Shown: in pieces, positions 1-5,885 of the stretch
Position numbering within the stretch: position 1 is the stretch's first letter
Layout of the letters: each line of letters starts with the position of its first letter
IMG/VR virus record: IMGVR_UViG_3300009610_000995
Coordinates: 1-20,167 of that record
Reading direction: 5' to 3' (one strand)
Length of the DNA stretch: 20,167 nucleotides
Origin: a virus
The notes under the pieces: model-generated
Told to the model about the DNA's origin: nothing
Databases searched by the model: none
The model's input: the letters and a program-made list of their open reading frames with translations, nothing else
Translations under genes and position numbers: made by a program

Positions 1-387
1 GCGGGGGTATTTGTTATACATGTCGCCGCGGATGCCGGCGGCCTGAGCATCCTTGGCGGTGAAGGTGGACTTGCCGAGTTCCTTGCCATCCTTGGCGAGG
101 AAGGAGAGGGTGCAGCCATCCTGCTCGAGCCGCTCGACGCGGAAGTCGTAGCCATGCTGGCGGATCAGGGCAGCCATGAGATTGGCGGAGAGCGTGACCT
201 TGCCCTTGATGAGCGAGATGCCCATCATCGAGGCGATCGGGGGCAAGCCCAACTCCTGGCCGGCGAGCACCTTGACACAAGCCTGAGCCGCGTCCTTGGC
301 ATCTTGAAAATAGCCGGACTTGGCGAGCAAAGCGCCGAGGGTCTGGACTTCGGCCAGACCCATGCGGGCGGGAAGATTCTCCTGCAT
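1..387 (-). CDS. RecT-like single-strand annealing recombinase, N-terminal part
   Basis: This gene runs off the left edge, so only 129 N-terminal residues are visible. The protein starts MQENLPARMG and shows a pattern I know from phage RecT-type annealing proteins: an early helix on gaining and losing alanine and lysine, a GQELGLPPIASMMGI block (about residues 45-59), an IKGK turn, LSANLMAALIR, then STFTAKDAQAAGI and a KYPR motif at the edge. Such proteins anneal single-stranded DNA during phage recombination and replication. Its ATG overlaps the TAA stop of the upstream gene by one base (TAATG), so the two are translationally coupled and share the promoter at 699-727. The identification rests on motif memory and could instead be a related ERF/Bet-type annealing protein. 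The missing C-terminus prevents a firm family call. Confidence 0.62.
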   Translation of the reverse strand, partial: MQENLPARMGLAEVQTLGALLAKSGYFQDAKDAAQACVKVLAGQELGLPPIASMMGISLIKGKVTLSANLMAALIRQHGYDFRVERLEQDGCTLSFLAKDGKELGKSTFTAKDAQAAGIRGDMYNKYPR

Positions 388-674
388 TAGAGATCCACCC
401 CGGCGAGGGAATCGACCCGGACCCCGTCCTGTTCGGAGTGGCCGGCGGGGGCCAGCTCGCCGTCCGAGTCGCGGTCGAGGTGGGCGGCGATGGTTTCCAT
501 CTCGGCGAGCGCTTTCTCCATCTGGCCCATGACGTGGGCGATGGCGGCCGGGCGGAAGAACACCGTCATCTGGTTGCCCTCCCCGTCGTAGATCGAGAAC
601 CAGGCGGCGCCGTCACGGCGTGTGGCCTCGATGGTGACCGGGCTGGTCTCGGTGCTGTGAATAGTGGCGGTCAT
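387..674 (-). CDS. hypothetical 95-aa phage protein
   Basis: I do not recognise this 95-residue protein. It has a compact predicted beta-rich first half (AAWFSIYDGEGNQMTVFF, residues about 24-41) followed by a helical stretch rich in Met, Glu and Ala, and an acidic polar tail. No signal peptide or membrane segment is visible. The ATG at 674 is preceded by AAAGGATC and an AC-rich spacer, the same initiation leader used by several other leftward genes, which supports this start. It is the first gene after a consensus promoter at 699-727 and is directly coupled to the RecT-like gene, so a role in replication or recombination is a guess from position only. Confidence 0.72.
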   Translation of the reverse strand: MTATIHSTETSPVTIEATRRDGAAWFSIYDGEGNQMTVFFRPAAIAHVMGQMEKALAEMETIAAHLDRDSDGELAPAGHSEQDGVRVDSLAGVDL

Positions 675-698
675 GTGTGTGTGATCCTTTCTGTTCTG

Positions 699-727
699 AT
701 AATAGCCTGAATCTAGGTAGATGTCAA
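699..727 (-). promoter_or_regulatory. sigma70-type promoter TTGACA-17-TATTAT
   Basis: On the minus strand, TTGACA (727-722) and TATTAT (704-699) are separated by exactly 17 bases. It lies upstream of the ATG at 674, leaving a short leader with a Shine-Dalgarno site. The spacer holds the operator-like palindrome TCTAGGTAGA (712-721), so a bound protein would block RNA polymerase. Confidence 0.78.
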
Positions 728-757
728 GAGGCTAGGTAGATATATTTGTTAGGTAGA
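712..757. promoter_or_regulatory. operator cluster, three TCTANNTAGA-like sites
   Basis: Three sites follow each other: TCTAGGTAGA (712-721), GCTAGGTAGA (731-740) and a weaker GTTAGGTAGA (748-757). Their starts are 19 and 17 bases apart. The same arrangement occurs at 1834-1879 and, slightly changed, at 6480-6526. The first site fills the promoter spacer and the second abuts the -35 box. The third overlaps the stop codon of the upstream PAPS-reductase-like gene. The core is a 10-bp imperfect palindrome, as expected for a dimeric repressor. Confidence 0.68.
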
Positions 758-1609
758 GAAGTCGAACTCCATCTGCAAGGAAGTTTCGTACACCTCGCAA
801 CTCTCCGAGCAGGTGCCGCTATCCTCTTCCCGGAACATCCGGCTGGTGTCGCCGGCCTCGCGGAATCCCTGGAGCAGGTCGGCGGTGGACTGAAAGCCGC
901 GGAAGATCTTCCTCGGGCCGGGCACGTAATTCGGACCCACATCCGAGTACAAATCCTCGAGCTTCAGGAAGAAGTCGAAGCGCTCCGGCTCGGTACGGTA
1001 GATGGTGTTGAGCTTGGGCGCAGACTTCTGAAAGCAGGTGACGCAGTTGCCGAGATGCTCGGGGATCTGGAGATCCCAATCGAACTGTTCGAAGAACCAC
1101 AGGACATCCTGTTTGCGGGTGGGCCACCGGTCGACGAGCGGGTAGATGATGCGCTGCGAAGTGGCGTTGGGGGAAACGCGGCGGCGCTCGTCGGCGCGGA
1201 TGCCGATGGCGATCTGGTAGTCCTTGCCCCACAACGAGTCAGTGTAGGAGGCCATCGTATTGCCTTTGAGTTCGCGGGTGCAGAGCTTGAAGACTTTGTT
1301 GGGCAGGCCGTACTTGCCGGCGACTGCTTCGAAGGGTTCGCCGTGGCGGCTGGCGGTTTCATACCGGACCACCTGATGAGTGCAGGATTTGCGGCCGGGG
1401 TTCACGTTTGCTTCCAGCCATACCAGTCCGAGACCCAGATGGCGATCGACGGCATCGGCAAAGCGGAGCGTGTCTTCATGCTCGAGGCCGGTGTTGGCGA
1501 AGGTGAAGGCCATGTTGTACTCGTCGCGGCAGTGCTCCATGAGTTTGAAACACATATAGGCCGAGGTCCGGCCGCCCGAGAACGATACCTGCAGGTTGGG
1601 GCGGCTCAT
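749..1609 (-). CDS. PAPS reductase-like PP-loop enzyme
   Basis: This 286-residue protein belongs to the phosphoadenosine phosphosulfate (PAPS) reductase-like branch of PP-loop (adenine nucleotide alpha hydrolase) enzymes. The N-terminal nucleotide loop is SFSGGRTSAYM (residues 9-19). It is followed by FANTGLEHEDTL (37-48), a CTRELK block (110-115) and a CVTCFQK pair of cysteines (189-195) that could bind metal or take part in thiol chemistry. Phage members of this family are common, but their substrates are mostly unknown, so sulfate reduction should not be assumed; nucleic acid modification is equally possible. The ATG at 1609 follows AGAAGAA, five bases after the stop of the 66-aa gene, so the two form an operon driven from 1821-1849. 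A second, different PAPS-reductase-like protein, containing an intein, lies at 8258-9964. Confidence 0.85.
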   Translation of the reverse strand: MSRPNLQVSFSGGRTSAYMCFKLMEHCRDEYNMAFTFANTGLEHEDTLRFADAVDRHLGLGLVWLEANVNPGRKSCTHQVVRYETASRHGEPFEAVAGKYGLPNKVFKLCTRELKGNTMASYTDSLWGKDYQIAIGIRADERRRVSPNATSQRIIYPLVDRWPTRKQDVLWFFEQFDWDLQIPEHLGNCVTCFQKSAPKLNTIYRTEPERFDFFLKLEDLYSDVGPNYVPGPRKIFRGFQSTADLLQGFREAGDTSRMFREEDSGTCSESCEVYETSLQMEFDFST

Positions 1610-1614
1610 TTCTT

Positions 1615-1815
1615 CTATGCTGGCGGCGCCACTTCGATCACGGCGAGGTCTTTGCCTTCCGGGTCATCTTCGAGGGACCAATGATCGCCGTCTTCCCAAA
1701 CGATGAGTTTGCCCTCTTCGGCCATCATCACATCGCCCCGGCTCGGCTCTTCGCCTTCGTTGCGCCATTCGACCTCGGTGCCGAGCGGCAAACTGTTGAA
1801 CTGTTCGATCGTCAT
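1615..1815 (-). CDS. hypothetical acidic 66-aa protein
   Basis: This 66-residue acidic protein begins MTIEQFNSLPLGTEVEW and looks like a small beta-barrel fold: short strands separated by charged turns (GDVMMAEEGKLIVWEDG). I do not recognise a named family. It is the first gene of a two-gene unit with the PAPS-reductase-like enzyme. The start at 1815 fits the conserved N-terminus, but there is no strong Shine-Dalgarno site. The predicted -10 box ends only about five bases upstream of the ATG, so this gene may be translated from a leaderless transcript. A function linked to the downstream PP-loop enzyme is possible but only inferred from position. Confidence 0.7.
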   Translation of the reverse strand: MTIEQFNSLPLGTEVEWRNEGEEPSRGDVMMAEEGKLIVWEDGDHWSLEDDPEGKDLAVIEVAPPA

Positions 1816-1820
1816 GCTTC

Positions 1821-1849
1821 TATACTCTCATTTTCTATCTAGATGTCAA
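1821..1849 (-). promoter_or_regulatory. promoter TTGACA-17-AGTATA, near-leaderless
   Basis: The -35 box TTGACA is at 1849-1844. With a 17-base spacer the -10 position reads AGTATA (1826-1821); TATAGA at 1824-1819 is an alternative with a 19-base spacer. Either choice places the transcription start at or within the ATG at 1815. The operator TCTATCTAGA (1834-1843) fills the spacer right after the -35 box, as in the promoter at 699-727. Confidence 0.62.
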
Positions 1850-1879
1850 GAGGCTAGGTAGAATAATCTGCTAGCTATT
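1834..1879. promoter_or_regulatory. operator cluster, second copy
   Basis: TCTATCTAGA (1834-1843), GCTAGGTAGA (1853-1862) and a degenerate GCTAGCTATT (1870-1879) are spaced 19 and 17 bases apart, exactly as at 712-757. The bases between the first two sites, including the -35 box, are identical in both clusters. The third site overlaps the stop codon of the 61-aa gene upstream. Confidence 0.68.
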
Positions 1880-2060
1880 CTAAATCCTGCGGCTGGTACA
1901 CGTAGGGATCGGCGGAGCGCACCCGCTCGAGGCCGGCCAGCCGCGCCTCCAGGTCGAGGATGCGCTTCTCGGTCTTGCCGGCAGTCCACGAGGCTACCAT
2001 CACATTGCCCAAGGTGAGGCCGCAGGCTAAGAGAGCGGCGGTATAGCAAAGCCAGTCCAT
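1875..2060 (-). CDS. 61-aa membrane-anchored protein with helical tail
   Basis: This 61-residue protein has one N-terminal hydrophobic segment (about residues 2-25, starting MDWLCYTAALLACG). A charged helix follows (KTEKRILDLEARLAGLERV, about 29-47) that could form a short coiled coil, then a polar C-terminus. The start was set at 2060 because this ATG overlaps the upstream TAA (TAATG); a longer reading to 2195 only adds sequence overlapping the upstream gene. A bitopic protein with a cytoplasmic coiled coil would fit a spanin-like or membrane-attached accessory role, but nothing decides between these. It is the last gene of the run that begins at 4048. Confidence 0.68.
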   Translation of the reverse strand: MDWLCYTAALLACGLTLGNVMVASWTAGKTEKRILDLEARLAGLERVRSADPYVYQPQDLE

Positions 2061-2335
2061 TACGATTCTTCCTCCAGGATTCTCACGTCGCACTCGCAGT
2101 AGAGCAGCGGCATGCCGCACTCGACGCACCGCACCGGCTCGGGTTCCGGCTCCGAGCACGCGCACTCGATGAGCGGGAGCTTGCACCACGGGCACAGCGT
2201 ATCTTTGGTTTCGGCGGCCTCGCGGTAGGCGGCTTCGAAGTTCTTACGGGTTCCCGGGGAGATGAAGTCTCCGGCCAAGCCTTGCATGCTGCGCAGCAGG
2301 TCTTCCCAGGTCTCTTCGGGCAGGCTGATGGTCAT
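2060..2335 (-). CDS. small cysteine-rich zinc-binding protein
   Basis: This 91-residue protein has a helical N-terminal half and a cysteine-rich C-terminal half. The cysteines come in two units: CPWC followed by CAC (about residues 48-60), and CVEC followed by CEC (about 69-82), separated by a Pro-Glu linker. This looks like a tandem zinc ribbon or treble-clef-like site and suggests nucleic acid or protein binding. The ATG at 2335 overlaps the upstream stop (ATGA) and its own TAA overlaps the next ATG, so it is embedded in a tightly coupled operon. I cannot assign a family name. Confidence 0.75.
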   Translation of the reverse strand: MTISLPEETWEDLLRSMQGLAGDFISPGTRKNFEAAYREAAETKDTLCPWCKLPLIECACSEPEPEPVRCVECGMPLLYCECDVRILEEES

Positions 2336-2922
2336 GGCGCTACCCCCAATTGCGGGAGAGCCTGCGACAGCGCCTGCATCTCCCTCATCGAGCGGATCGA
2401 ATAGAAAATCACCTTGCCATTACTCATCGGGAAGTGGCTCTTCTGGTGGCGCCGGATGACACCGTGCTCATCGAGCACCGGGTCGAGATACACCTTGATA
2501 TCGCGGAGGTGATTGTCGGCGGCAAAGTCGGGGCCCAGCTCTTTAATCGTGGCTTGTCTCCAACTGTAGAAGTTGACGCGCACTTTCATGGCGGTGCGCT
2601 CCTCGCCGGCATCGATGGTGATCGTTTTCTTCGCCGTGGGATCGCCTCCAACCTGCTGACAGATCATGAGATAGATCTCGTGGCCGGGGATAAGGTCGCG
2701 CCGCTTGACCGACTCGTTGGACTTGGCTTTCGCCTTGGTCCTGGCGGTCACGCGCTTCTTGTAATCCCCCTCGGCCGCCGGCAACCGCGGGGCGTTGCCC
2801 ATGTTCTTCACATCGACGGCGAGCGGAGTGGTGGCGCCCTCGAACACCTTGGGCTTGGGATCGGTGTACGGATGAATCTCGCGCTCACGCGGAGCGGGGA
2901 TGATCGGACGGGGCAGGCTCAT
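2332..2922 (-). CDS. hypothetical 196-aa phage protein
   Basis: I do not recognise this 196-residue protein. The N-terminal 60 residues are proline-rich and basic (MSLPRPIIPAPRERE). The centre is very lysine- and arginine-rich (KKRVTARTKAKAKSN), and the C-terminal half (from about residue 75) looks like a folded alpha/beta domain with YLMICQQVGG, KVRVNFYSWRQATIKELG and VIFYSIRSM. The basic stretch suggests DNA or RNA binding. The start at 2922 is chosen because it forms an ATGA overlap with the upstream gene; the open frame continues to 3150, but that extension overlaps the two upstream genes and has a poor composition. Confidence 0.72.
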   Translation of the reverse strand: MSLPRPIIPAPREREIHPYTDPKPKVFEGATTPLAVDVKNMGNAPRLPAAEGDYKKRVTARTKAKAKSNESVKRRDLIPGHEIYLMICQQVGGDPTAKKTITIDAGEERTAMKVRVNFYSWRQATIKELGPDFAADNHLRDIKVYLDPVLDEHGVIRRHQKSHFPMSNGKVIFYSIRSMREMQALSQALPQLGVAP

Positions 2923-3080
2923 GGTTCGGTGGTCTCCTTGGGATTGCGGGGATCGGCGGCGCTGCGCTTGTCCGGCGGCCAGGGATGGCGGCCATAGAGC
3001 ATCAGGTCCAGGTGCCAGTCCCTCACCATGGCGAGGACAGCGTACTCGATAAGCTTGCCCGCTTTCTCTTCCAGGGTCAT
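2919..3080 (-). CDS. hypothetical 53-aa protein
   Basis: This 53-residue protein starts MTLEEKAGKLIEYAVLAMV and has one long amphipathic helix, then a HLDLMLYGRHPWPPDK stretch and a polar tail. No family is recognised. Both ends overlap neighbours by four bases (ATGA at 3077-3080 and at 2919-2922), which strongly supports this start over the longer reading to 3128. The coupling means it is probably made in fixed ratio with the zinc-binding protein upstream and the 196-aa protein downstream. Confidence 0.65.
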   Translation of the reverse strand: MTLEEKAGKLIEYAVLAMVRDWHLDLMLYGRHPWPPDKRSAADPRNPKETTEP

Positions 3081-3304
3081 AAGACTCCCTCCAACGGAAT
3101 GTTGCGGGCAACGCGGCACGGCGGACACACGCGCGCCCGCACCAGGCCAAGCCTCAACCGCTCACCGGCGGCCGGCTCGAGGCAGAAATGGCACCGCGGC
3201 TCTGAGCGATGCGCCCGCGGGATCATCACCTCGAGATACTCCACAGGCACCGCCTCGCCGGTCATGCGAATGCCTTTATGCAAATAGGCTTGTCTACGGA
3301 TCAT
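3077..3304 (-). CDS. 75-aa zinc-finger-like protein
   Basis: This 75-residue basic protein carries two CxxC pairs, CHFC (about residues 38-41) and CPPC (about 60-63), with about 18 residues between them, a typical four-cysteine zinc knuckle. The rest is arginine-rich, so nucleic acid binding is plausible. The ATG at 3304 overlaps the stop of the upstream gene (ATGA) and the stop overlaps the next ATG. An internal Met at residue 14 is an alternative start but lacks this overlap. Several other short four-cysteine proteins occur in this window (2060-2335, 6957-7148, 7943-8161). Confidence 0.72.
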   Translation of the reverse strand: MIRRQAYLHKGIRMTGEAVPVEYLEVMIPRAHRSEPRCHFCLEPAAGERLRLGLVRARVCPPCRVARNIPLEGVL

Positions 3305-3630
3305 GGCTTTTCTTTCAAGGGCTTGGCTTGCCGATTAGGCTGGACATGCAGATGGGGATAACGGATACGGAGATCCTCGAGCACCTCCGCCGCCGCCAGC
3401 TTACTCGCCTGATCCCGCCGCCTCACCCGCACCCTGAAATCCTCGGCGATGGCCTCGAAATACACGGCCAGCCCCGACAACGCATCGTCGCCGAAGTAGG
3501 CGAGCAGATACGAAGCCTCGGCATACGCGGCGCTCCGCAGCAGATCCGGATGCGACGACGAAAGCCGCTCCCGGGACAGACCCGAGAACGGCTTGCGCGG
3601 AATCGGTTTTACCCGGTTCTCTGGCTCCAT
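3301..3630 (-). CDS. hypothetical 109-aa helical protein
   Basis: I do not recognise this 109-residue protein. It has a basic, proline-containing N-terminus and then looks almost wholly helical, with alanine-rich, acidic and arginine-rich stretches (AAYAEASYLLAYFGDD, about residues 34-49; RVRVRRRDQASKLAAAEVLE, about 66-85). The ATG at 3630 lies four bases after the stop of the upstream secreted protein. Its last dozen codons include one copy of the dispersed 12-base repeat GCTTGCCGATTA (3326-3337, plus-strand reading), so the C-terminal residues are partly dictated by that repeat. Confidence 0.68.
   Translation of the reverse strand: MEPENRVKPIPRKPFSGLSRERLSSSHPDLLRSAAYAEASYLLAYFGDDALSGLAVYFEAIAEDFRVRVRRRDQASKLAAAEVLEDLRIRYPHLHVQPNRQAKPLKEKP
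3326..3337. repeat. dispersed 12-bp repeat, copy 1
   Basis: GCTTGCCGATTA on the plus strand, 22 bases from the start of the next leftward gene and inside the 3' end of the 109-aa gene. Identical copies lie at 4194, 4503 and 6775, all in the same orientation. Confidence 0.7.
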
Positions 3631-3634
3631 GCGG

Positions 3635-4048
3635 CTAGTACACCAGCACTCCCATCACCGGAGCCATCGGATAGGCCGGCAGCACCGGCGTGTAGTAGGT
3701 CATCGCCGGACGCACCGGCGAGGGAGCATGGTACACCGGATAGCCTCCCGTGTAGGACGGCCGCGGCGCAATCACGATCGGCGCCTCGGTGGCATACGGA
3801 TTGTTGGCGGACTGATTCGAGTACGGCGAACCATACCTGCCATACGGGTTGTTGACGCTGTCGGACTGGTACGGCGAGCCATACCGCCCATACGGATTGG
3901 CGATGCTATTCGGGTCATACCGATTCGACGAGAGATTGCCGAGATACTTGCCGTCGCGGCTGACGACGATCGGAGATTGGGCCGACAGCGTGATGCCCGC
4001 GGCCAGCGCCAGTGTGCAGAACCGGCTAAAGCCAGTGATGAGTTTCAT
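3635..4048 (-). CDS. exported protein with NPYGRYGSPY repeats
   Basis: This 137-residue protein has a clear Sec signal peptide: MKLITGFSRF with a basic start, a hydrophobic core and a likely cut after LSA (about residue 23). The mature part opens with SRDGKYLGNLSSNRYDPNS, then carries two full NPYGRYGSPY repeats and a degenerate NPYAT copy (about residues 50-87), ending in a Pro/Tyr-rich tail. I know this repeat pattern from small secreted bacterial proteins of unknown function; it is unusual next to phage replication genes and may be a host-derived morphon. The ATG at 4048 follows the AAAGGATC plus AC-rich leader, which rules out the earlier in-frame TTG at 4069. A hammerhead ribozyme and a promoter precede it. 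Confidence 0.78.
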   Translation of the reverse strand: MKLITGFSRFCTLALAAGITLSAQSPIVVSRDGKYLGNLSSNRYDPNSIANPYGRYGSPYQSDSVNNPYGRYGSPYSNQSANNPYATEAPIVIAPRPSYTGGYPVYHAPSPVRPAMTYYTPVLPAYPMAPVMGVLVY

Positions 4049-4075
4049 TGTGTTGTGTGATCCTTTCAAGGTAAA

Positions 4076-4136
4076 AGCCTGTCTCTTCAGGCGCGGGAGG
4101 CTATCCCCGCGCGACCCGGAGCAGCCGGGTTTCGAC
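4076..4136 (-). ncRNA. hammerhead ribozyme (type II), copy C
   Basis: Minus-strand order: GAAA core (4133-4130); stem III CCCGG/CCGGG (4129-4125 with 4119-4115) with loop CTGCT; T4114 paired to A4130; cleavage-site C at 4113; stem I GCGCGGG/CCCGCGC (4112-4106 with 4097-4091) with loop GATAGCCT; CTGAAGA core (4090-4084). Stem II is GAC (4083-4081) with GTC (4136-4134), followed by AGGCT (4080-4076), complementary to AGCCT in the stem-I loop. All universal hammerhead core bases are present. Predicted cleavage is between 4113 and 4112, 64 bases upstream of the ATG at 4048. This copy has the best stem II of the three. Confidence 0.86.
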
Positions 4137-4147
4137 CTTTGTTCTAC

Positions 4148-4175
4148 TTTATACGCTTTTGTCTGACTTTGTACA
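4148..4175 (-). promoter_or_regulatory. candidate promoter TGTACA-16-TATAAA
   Basis: On the minus strand TGTACA (4175-4170) and TATAAA (4153-4148) are 16 bases apart. The predicted start near 4141 would put the first transcribed bases right at the stem-II strand of the hammerhead at 4076-4136. No TCTANNTAGA operator is present here. Confidence 0.5.
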
Positions 4176-4193
4176 GTTATTTCGTTGAGCTAA

Positions 4194-4205
4194 GCTTGCC
4201 GATTA
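4194..4205. repeat. dispersed 12-bp repeat, copy 2
   Basis: GCTTGCCGATTA on the plus strand. On the minus strand it supplies the TAA stop of the 26-aa reading frame at 4203-4283 and lies about 19 bases upstream of the candidate promoter at 4148-4175. Confidence 0.7.
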
Positions 4206-4283
4206 CACCCGCCGCCGCAAGCGCAGCCCGACCGGCCACAGCAGCAGCCAGAGCATGAGGCCAAACGGCCGGCGCGCGGTCAC
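4203..4283 (-). CDS. candidate 26-aa membrane peptide
   Basis: A 26-codon frame begins with GTG at 4283, overlapping the TGA stop of the upstream gene as GTGA, a classic coupling arrangement. The peptide has a basic start (TARRPFG), a single hydrophobic stretch rich in Leu and Trp (MLWLLLWPVGL, about residues 10-20) and an RRR end, so it could insert into the membrane. Its TAA stop falls inside the dispersed 12-base repeat. No family can be named for so short a frame, and it may be fortuitous; the overlap and composition are the only evidence. Confidence 0.4.
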   Translation of the reverse strand: MTARRPFGLMLWLLLWPVGLRLRRRV

Positions 4284-4462
4284 CGCTTGACCGCCGGATA
4301 GAACAGGGAATACCCGTTATCCGCCCAATTCGACCGCTTGACCGCGGCGCCCGTGCGATCCGCCTCGAGCTGAGCCGCGGCATTAGCCTGCTTCAATTCC
4401 GAGTCGCGAAACGATACCCGCTCGCCATCGACGGCGACGTAGCAATACTTCAGTTCCCGCAT
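4280..4462 (-). CDS. hypothetical 60-aa protein
   Basis: This 60-residue protein begins MRELKYCYVAVDGERVSF, a predicted beta hairpin, followed by a helix rich in Ala, Gln and Glu (SELKQANAAAQLEADRTG, about residues 21-38) and a C-terminal strand ending YSLFYPAVKR. I do not recognise the family. The ATG at 4462 was chosen because it follows a GGGAAAC site and an AC-rich spacer matching the leader of its neighbours; the frame is open further upstream, but that extension lacks a leader and would overlap the end of the 47-aa gene. It is one of several small adaptor-sized proteins in the same operon. Confidence 0.68.
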   Translation of the reverse strand: MRELKYCYVAVDGERVSFRDSELKQANAAAQLEADRTGAAVKRSNWADNGYSLFYPAVKR

Positions 4463-4502
4463 GTTGTTGTTTCCCACTTTCTGTTGAATAATCTCGAGCT
4501 GG

Positions 4503-4514
4503 GCTTGCCGATTA
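4503..4514. repeat. dispersed 12-bp repeat, copy 3
   Basis: GCTTGCCGATTA on the plus strand, in the 142-base gap between the 47-aa and 60-aa leftward genes, 41 bases upstream of the ATG at 4462. Confidence 0.7.
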
Positions 4515-4604
4515 GAAGCTCCCAATTTGCCCCAGGAACGCGCGCGCCCTTCGGGTGGCTCCGGACCCACCAGGGAGACCGCCGCAACGCCCCACGCGCT
4601 ACCC

Positions 4605-4748
4605 CTACTGCGTTTGCCAGGGATTCTCCTGGACTTCGACCTTCTCGCCATGGAGCAGATGCGCCCACGCAATATCCTGCGCATCTTCGCGCCTTATGCC
4701 GTGATACCGCGCCACGCCATTGACGTGAACCGTGTAGATTGTCTTCAT
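4605..4748 (-). CDS. hypothetical 47-aa protein
   Basis: This short gene encodes 47 residues starting MKTIYTVHVNGVARYHG, with a helix (REDAQDIAWAHLLHGE, about residues 20-35) and the end VEVQENPWQTQ. The ATG at 4748 is preceded by AAAAGGGACACACAAC, a near-perfect match to the shared leader of leftward genes, which is the main evidence that it is real. The pattern of a short beta hairpin plus one helix resembles the 60-aa protein just downstream (MRELKYCYVAVDGERV), so the two could be distant relatives. Function unknown. Confidence 0.68.
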   Translation of the reverse strand: MKTIYTVHVNGVARYHGIRREDAQDIAWAHLLHGEKVEVQENPWQTQ

Positions 4749-4821
4749 GTTGTGTGTCCCTTTTGTGCGATAGATTCGCGCCTACGCTCACCCCGCGGAT
4801 AAGCGTAATGCGAGCCCACCA

Positions 4822-5061
4822 CTAGACCAAACGCAGCGCACAGGCCAAATGCATCTCTTCATGCCCCATCGATACCACCCGCCCGCCACCATACAGACAC
4901 CACGTGCTATCCACACCCGCATAATGGCTGTGGTTGTGCACCGTCAGCGCCACACCCTGTGCGCGATAAACGCGCGTCTCGTGGTTCCGGCCTTCCATGA
5001 AGGACTCCGCTAACGTGAGTCCGTGTCTTTGCGCCAATACTTCGAAACGTATGCTTTTCAT
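4822..5061 (-). CDS. hypothetical 79-aa protein
   Basis: This 79-residue protein begins MKSIRFEVLAQRHGLTLAES and is mixed alpha/beta, with several histidines (HNHSHYAG, about residues 42-49; GHEEMHLA, about 66-73) and a Cys. The histidine-rich centre could bind a metal, but no known motif is clear. The ATG at 5061 is preceded by AAGGGAACACACAACA, the strongest form of the leftward initiation leader. It sits 36 bases after the stop of the Gp88-like gene. I do not recognise the family. Confidence 0.72.
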   Translation of the reverse strand: MKSIRFEVLAQRHGLTLAESFMEGRNHETRVYRAQGVALTVHNHSHYAGVDSTWCLYGGGRVVSMGHEEMHLACALRLV

Positions 5062-5097
5062 TGTTGTGTGTTCCCTTCTATTCCCAAATCTTCGCGC

Positions 5098-5871
5098 CTA
5101 AGCGGCCGCGCCAATCTGTATCAACTGCGATTGCACAACGAACGAACTCTGGACCTTCTTTGCCTCTCCCTTTGCCCGTAGCCCGACGATCACCCCCCGC
5201 GGATCGAGGAAACGAACGTCATGCTCATCGCCATCAATCACGCGATAACCGTTCCACGATTCAGGCAAATCTTGCCCGCGACGAGTATCAAAAACAACGG
5301 AGACATTCACGCCATGCGCCAGAGCCTCGAGACACTCCGCCAGATTCTCCCCGCTGTACGAAAACGTCAGCTGATAGTTGTAACGCGTCCGCAACCACGA
5401 TTTCGGCAACTTCGTGTAATCGTAGAACATCACCTGCGGAAACTCGCGTGCCATCATCATCGCCACCCAAGGCAAATCAGAAGTCCCGTTAAAGCGAACG
5501 GCCGGCTTCAATCCCTCCCTCTCCGCTTCCCGTATCAATGCCTTGATATCCCTCCGCAACGCATTCAGAAACGACTCGCGATCCTCCCACAACCAAACCG
5601 TCTTCCCAATCCGTGCCCGCTTGATCTCAGGAAATATCTTCGATCGACCGCTGTCATACAGACATGCTTCGATGCATCCCTCCGTAGCGAACGTACAAAC
5701 ATTCATCACCCCAGATTCATTCGCCGGCGCCAAATAGCAGATACCCGTCAATACCCCTAAACTCTCTCCCTTGATCGTCTTGGCGTTCTGTGTCTGCAAC
5801 ACAGCCCCGCGCTTGTACCCTTCCTGATACCCTGCTACTACCGCCGACCGCAACCCTTCAATAAATCCCAC
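5098..5871 (-). CDS. Gp88-like phage protein
   Basis: This 257-residue protein matches the phage Gene Product 88 family known from mycobacteriophages and many metagenomic phages. The diagnostic stretch is GVLTGICYLAPANESGVMNVC followed by EGCIEACLYDSGR (about residues 39-76), giving a C59-x6-C66-x3-C70 cysteine cluster. Later conserved-looking blocks are VRFNGTSDLPW (125-135), FYDYTKLPKSW and LRTRYNYQLTFSYSGEN. The family has no proven function; the cysteine cluster suggests metal or cluster binding. The start is GTG at 5871, chosen because AAGGGA lies eight bases upstream, right after the hammerhead element at 5886-5939. Confidence 0.85.
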   Translation of the reverse strand: MGFIEGLRSAVVAGYQEGYKRGAVLQTQNAKTIKGESLGVLTGICYLAPANESGVMNVCTFATEGCIEACLYDSGRSKIFPEIKRARIGKTVWLWEDRESFLNALRRDIKALIREAEREGLKPAVRFNGTSDLPWVAMMMAREFPQVMFYDYTKLPKSWLRTRYNYQLTFSYSGENLAECLEALAHGVNVSVVFDTRRGQDLPESWNGYRVIDGDEHDVRFLDPRGVIVGLRAKGEAKKVQSSFVVQSQLIQIGAAA

Positions 5872-5885
5872 TGTTCTAATCCCTT

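Noticed and set aside
746-1684. A 312-residue rightward frame opposite the PAPS-reductase-like gene
   Set aside because: The leftward strand has clear family motifs and starts; the rightward frame has no motif and is a high-GC shadow.
2923-3150. N-terminal extension of the 196-aa protein to 3150
   Set aside because: It overlaps two coupled genes and has no leader; the ATGA overlap at 2922 marks the real start.
3735-3757. A fourth ribozyme-like stem with loop GATAGCCT on the plus strand
   Set aside because: It lies inside the exported-protein gene, has a mismatched stem and no GAAA or CTGANGA core or UH cleavage site, so it is probably coincidence from the coding sequence.
4463-4684. N-terminal extension of the 60-aa protein to 4684
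   Set aside because: It has no ribosome site and overlaps the 47-aa gene; the leader at 4462 marks the start.
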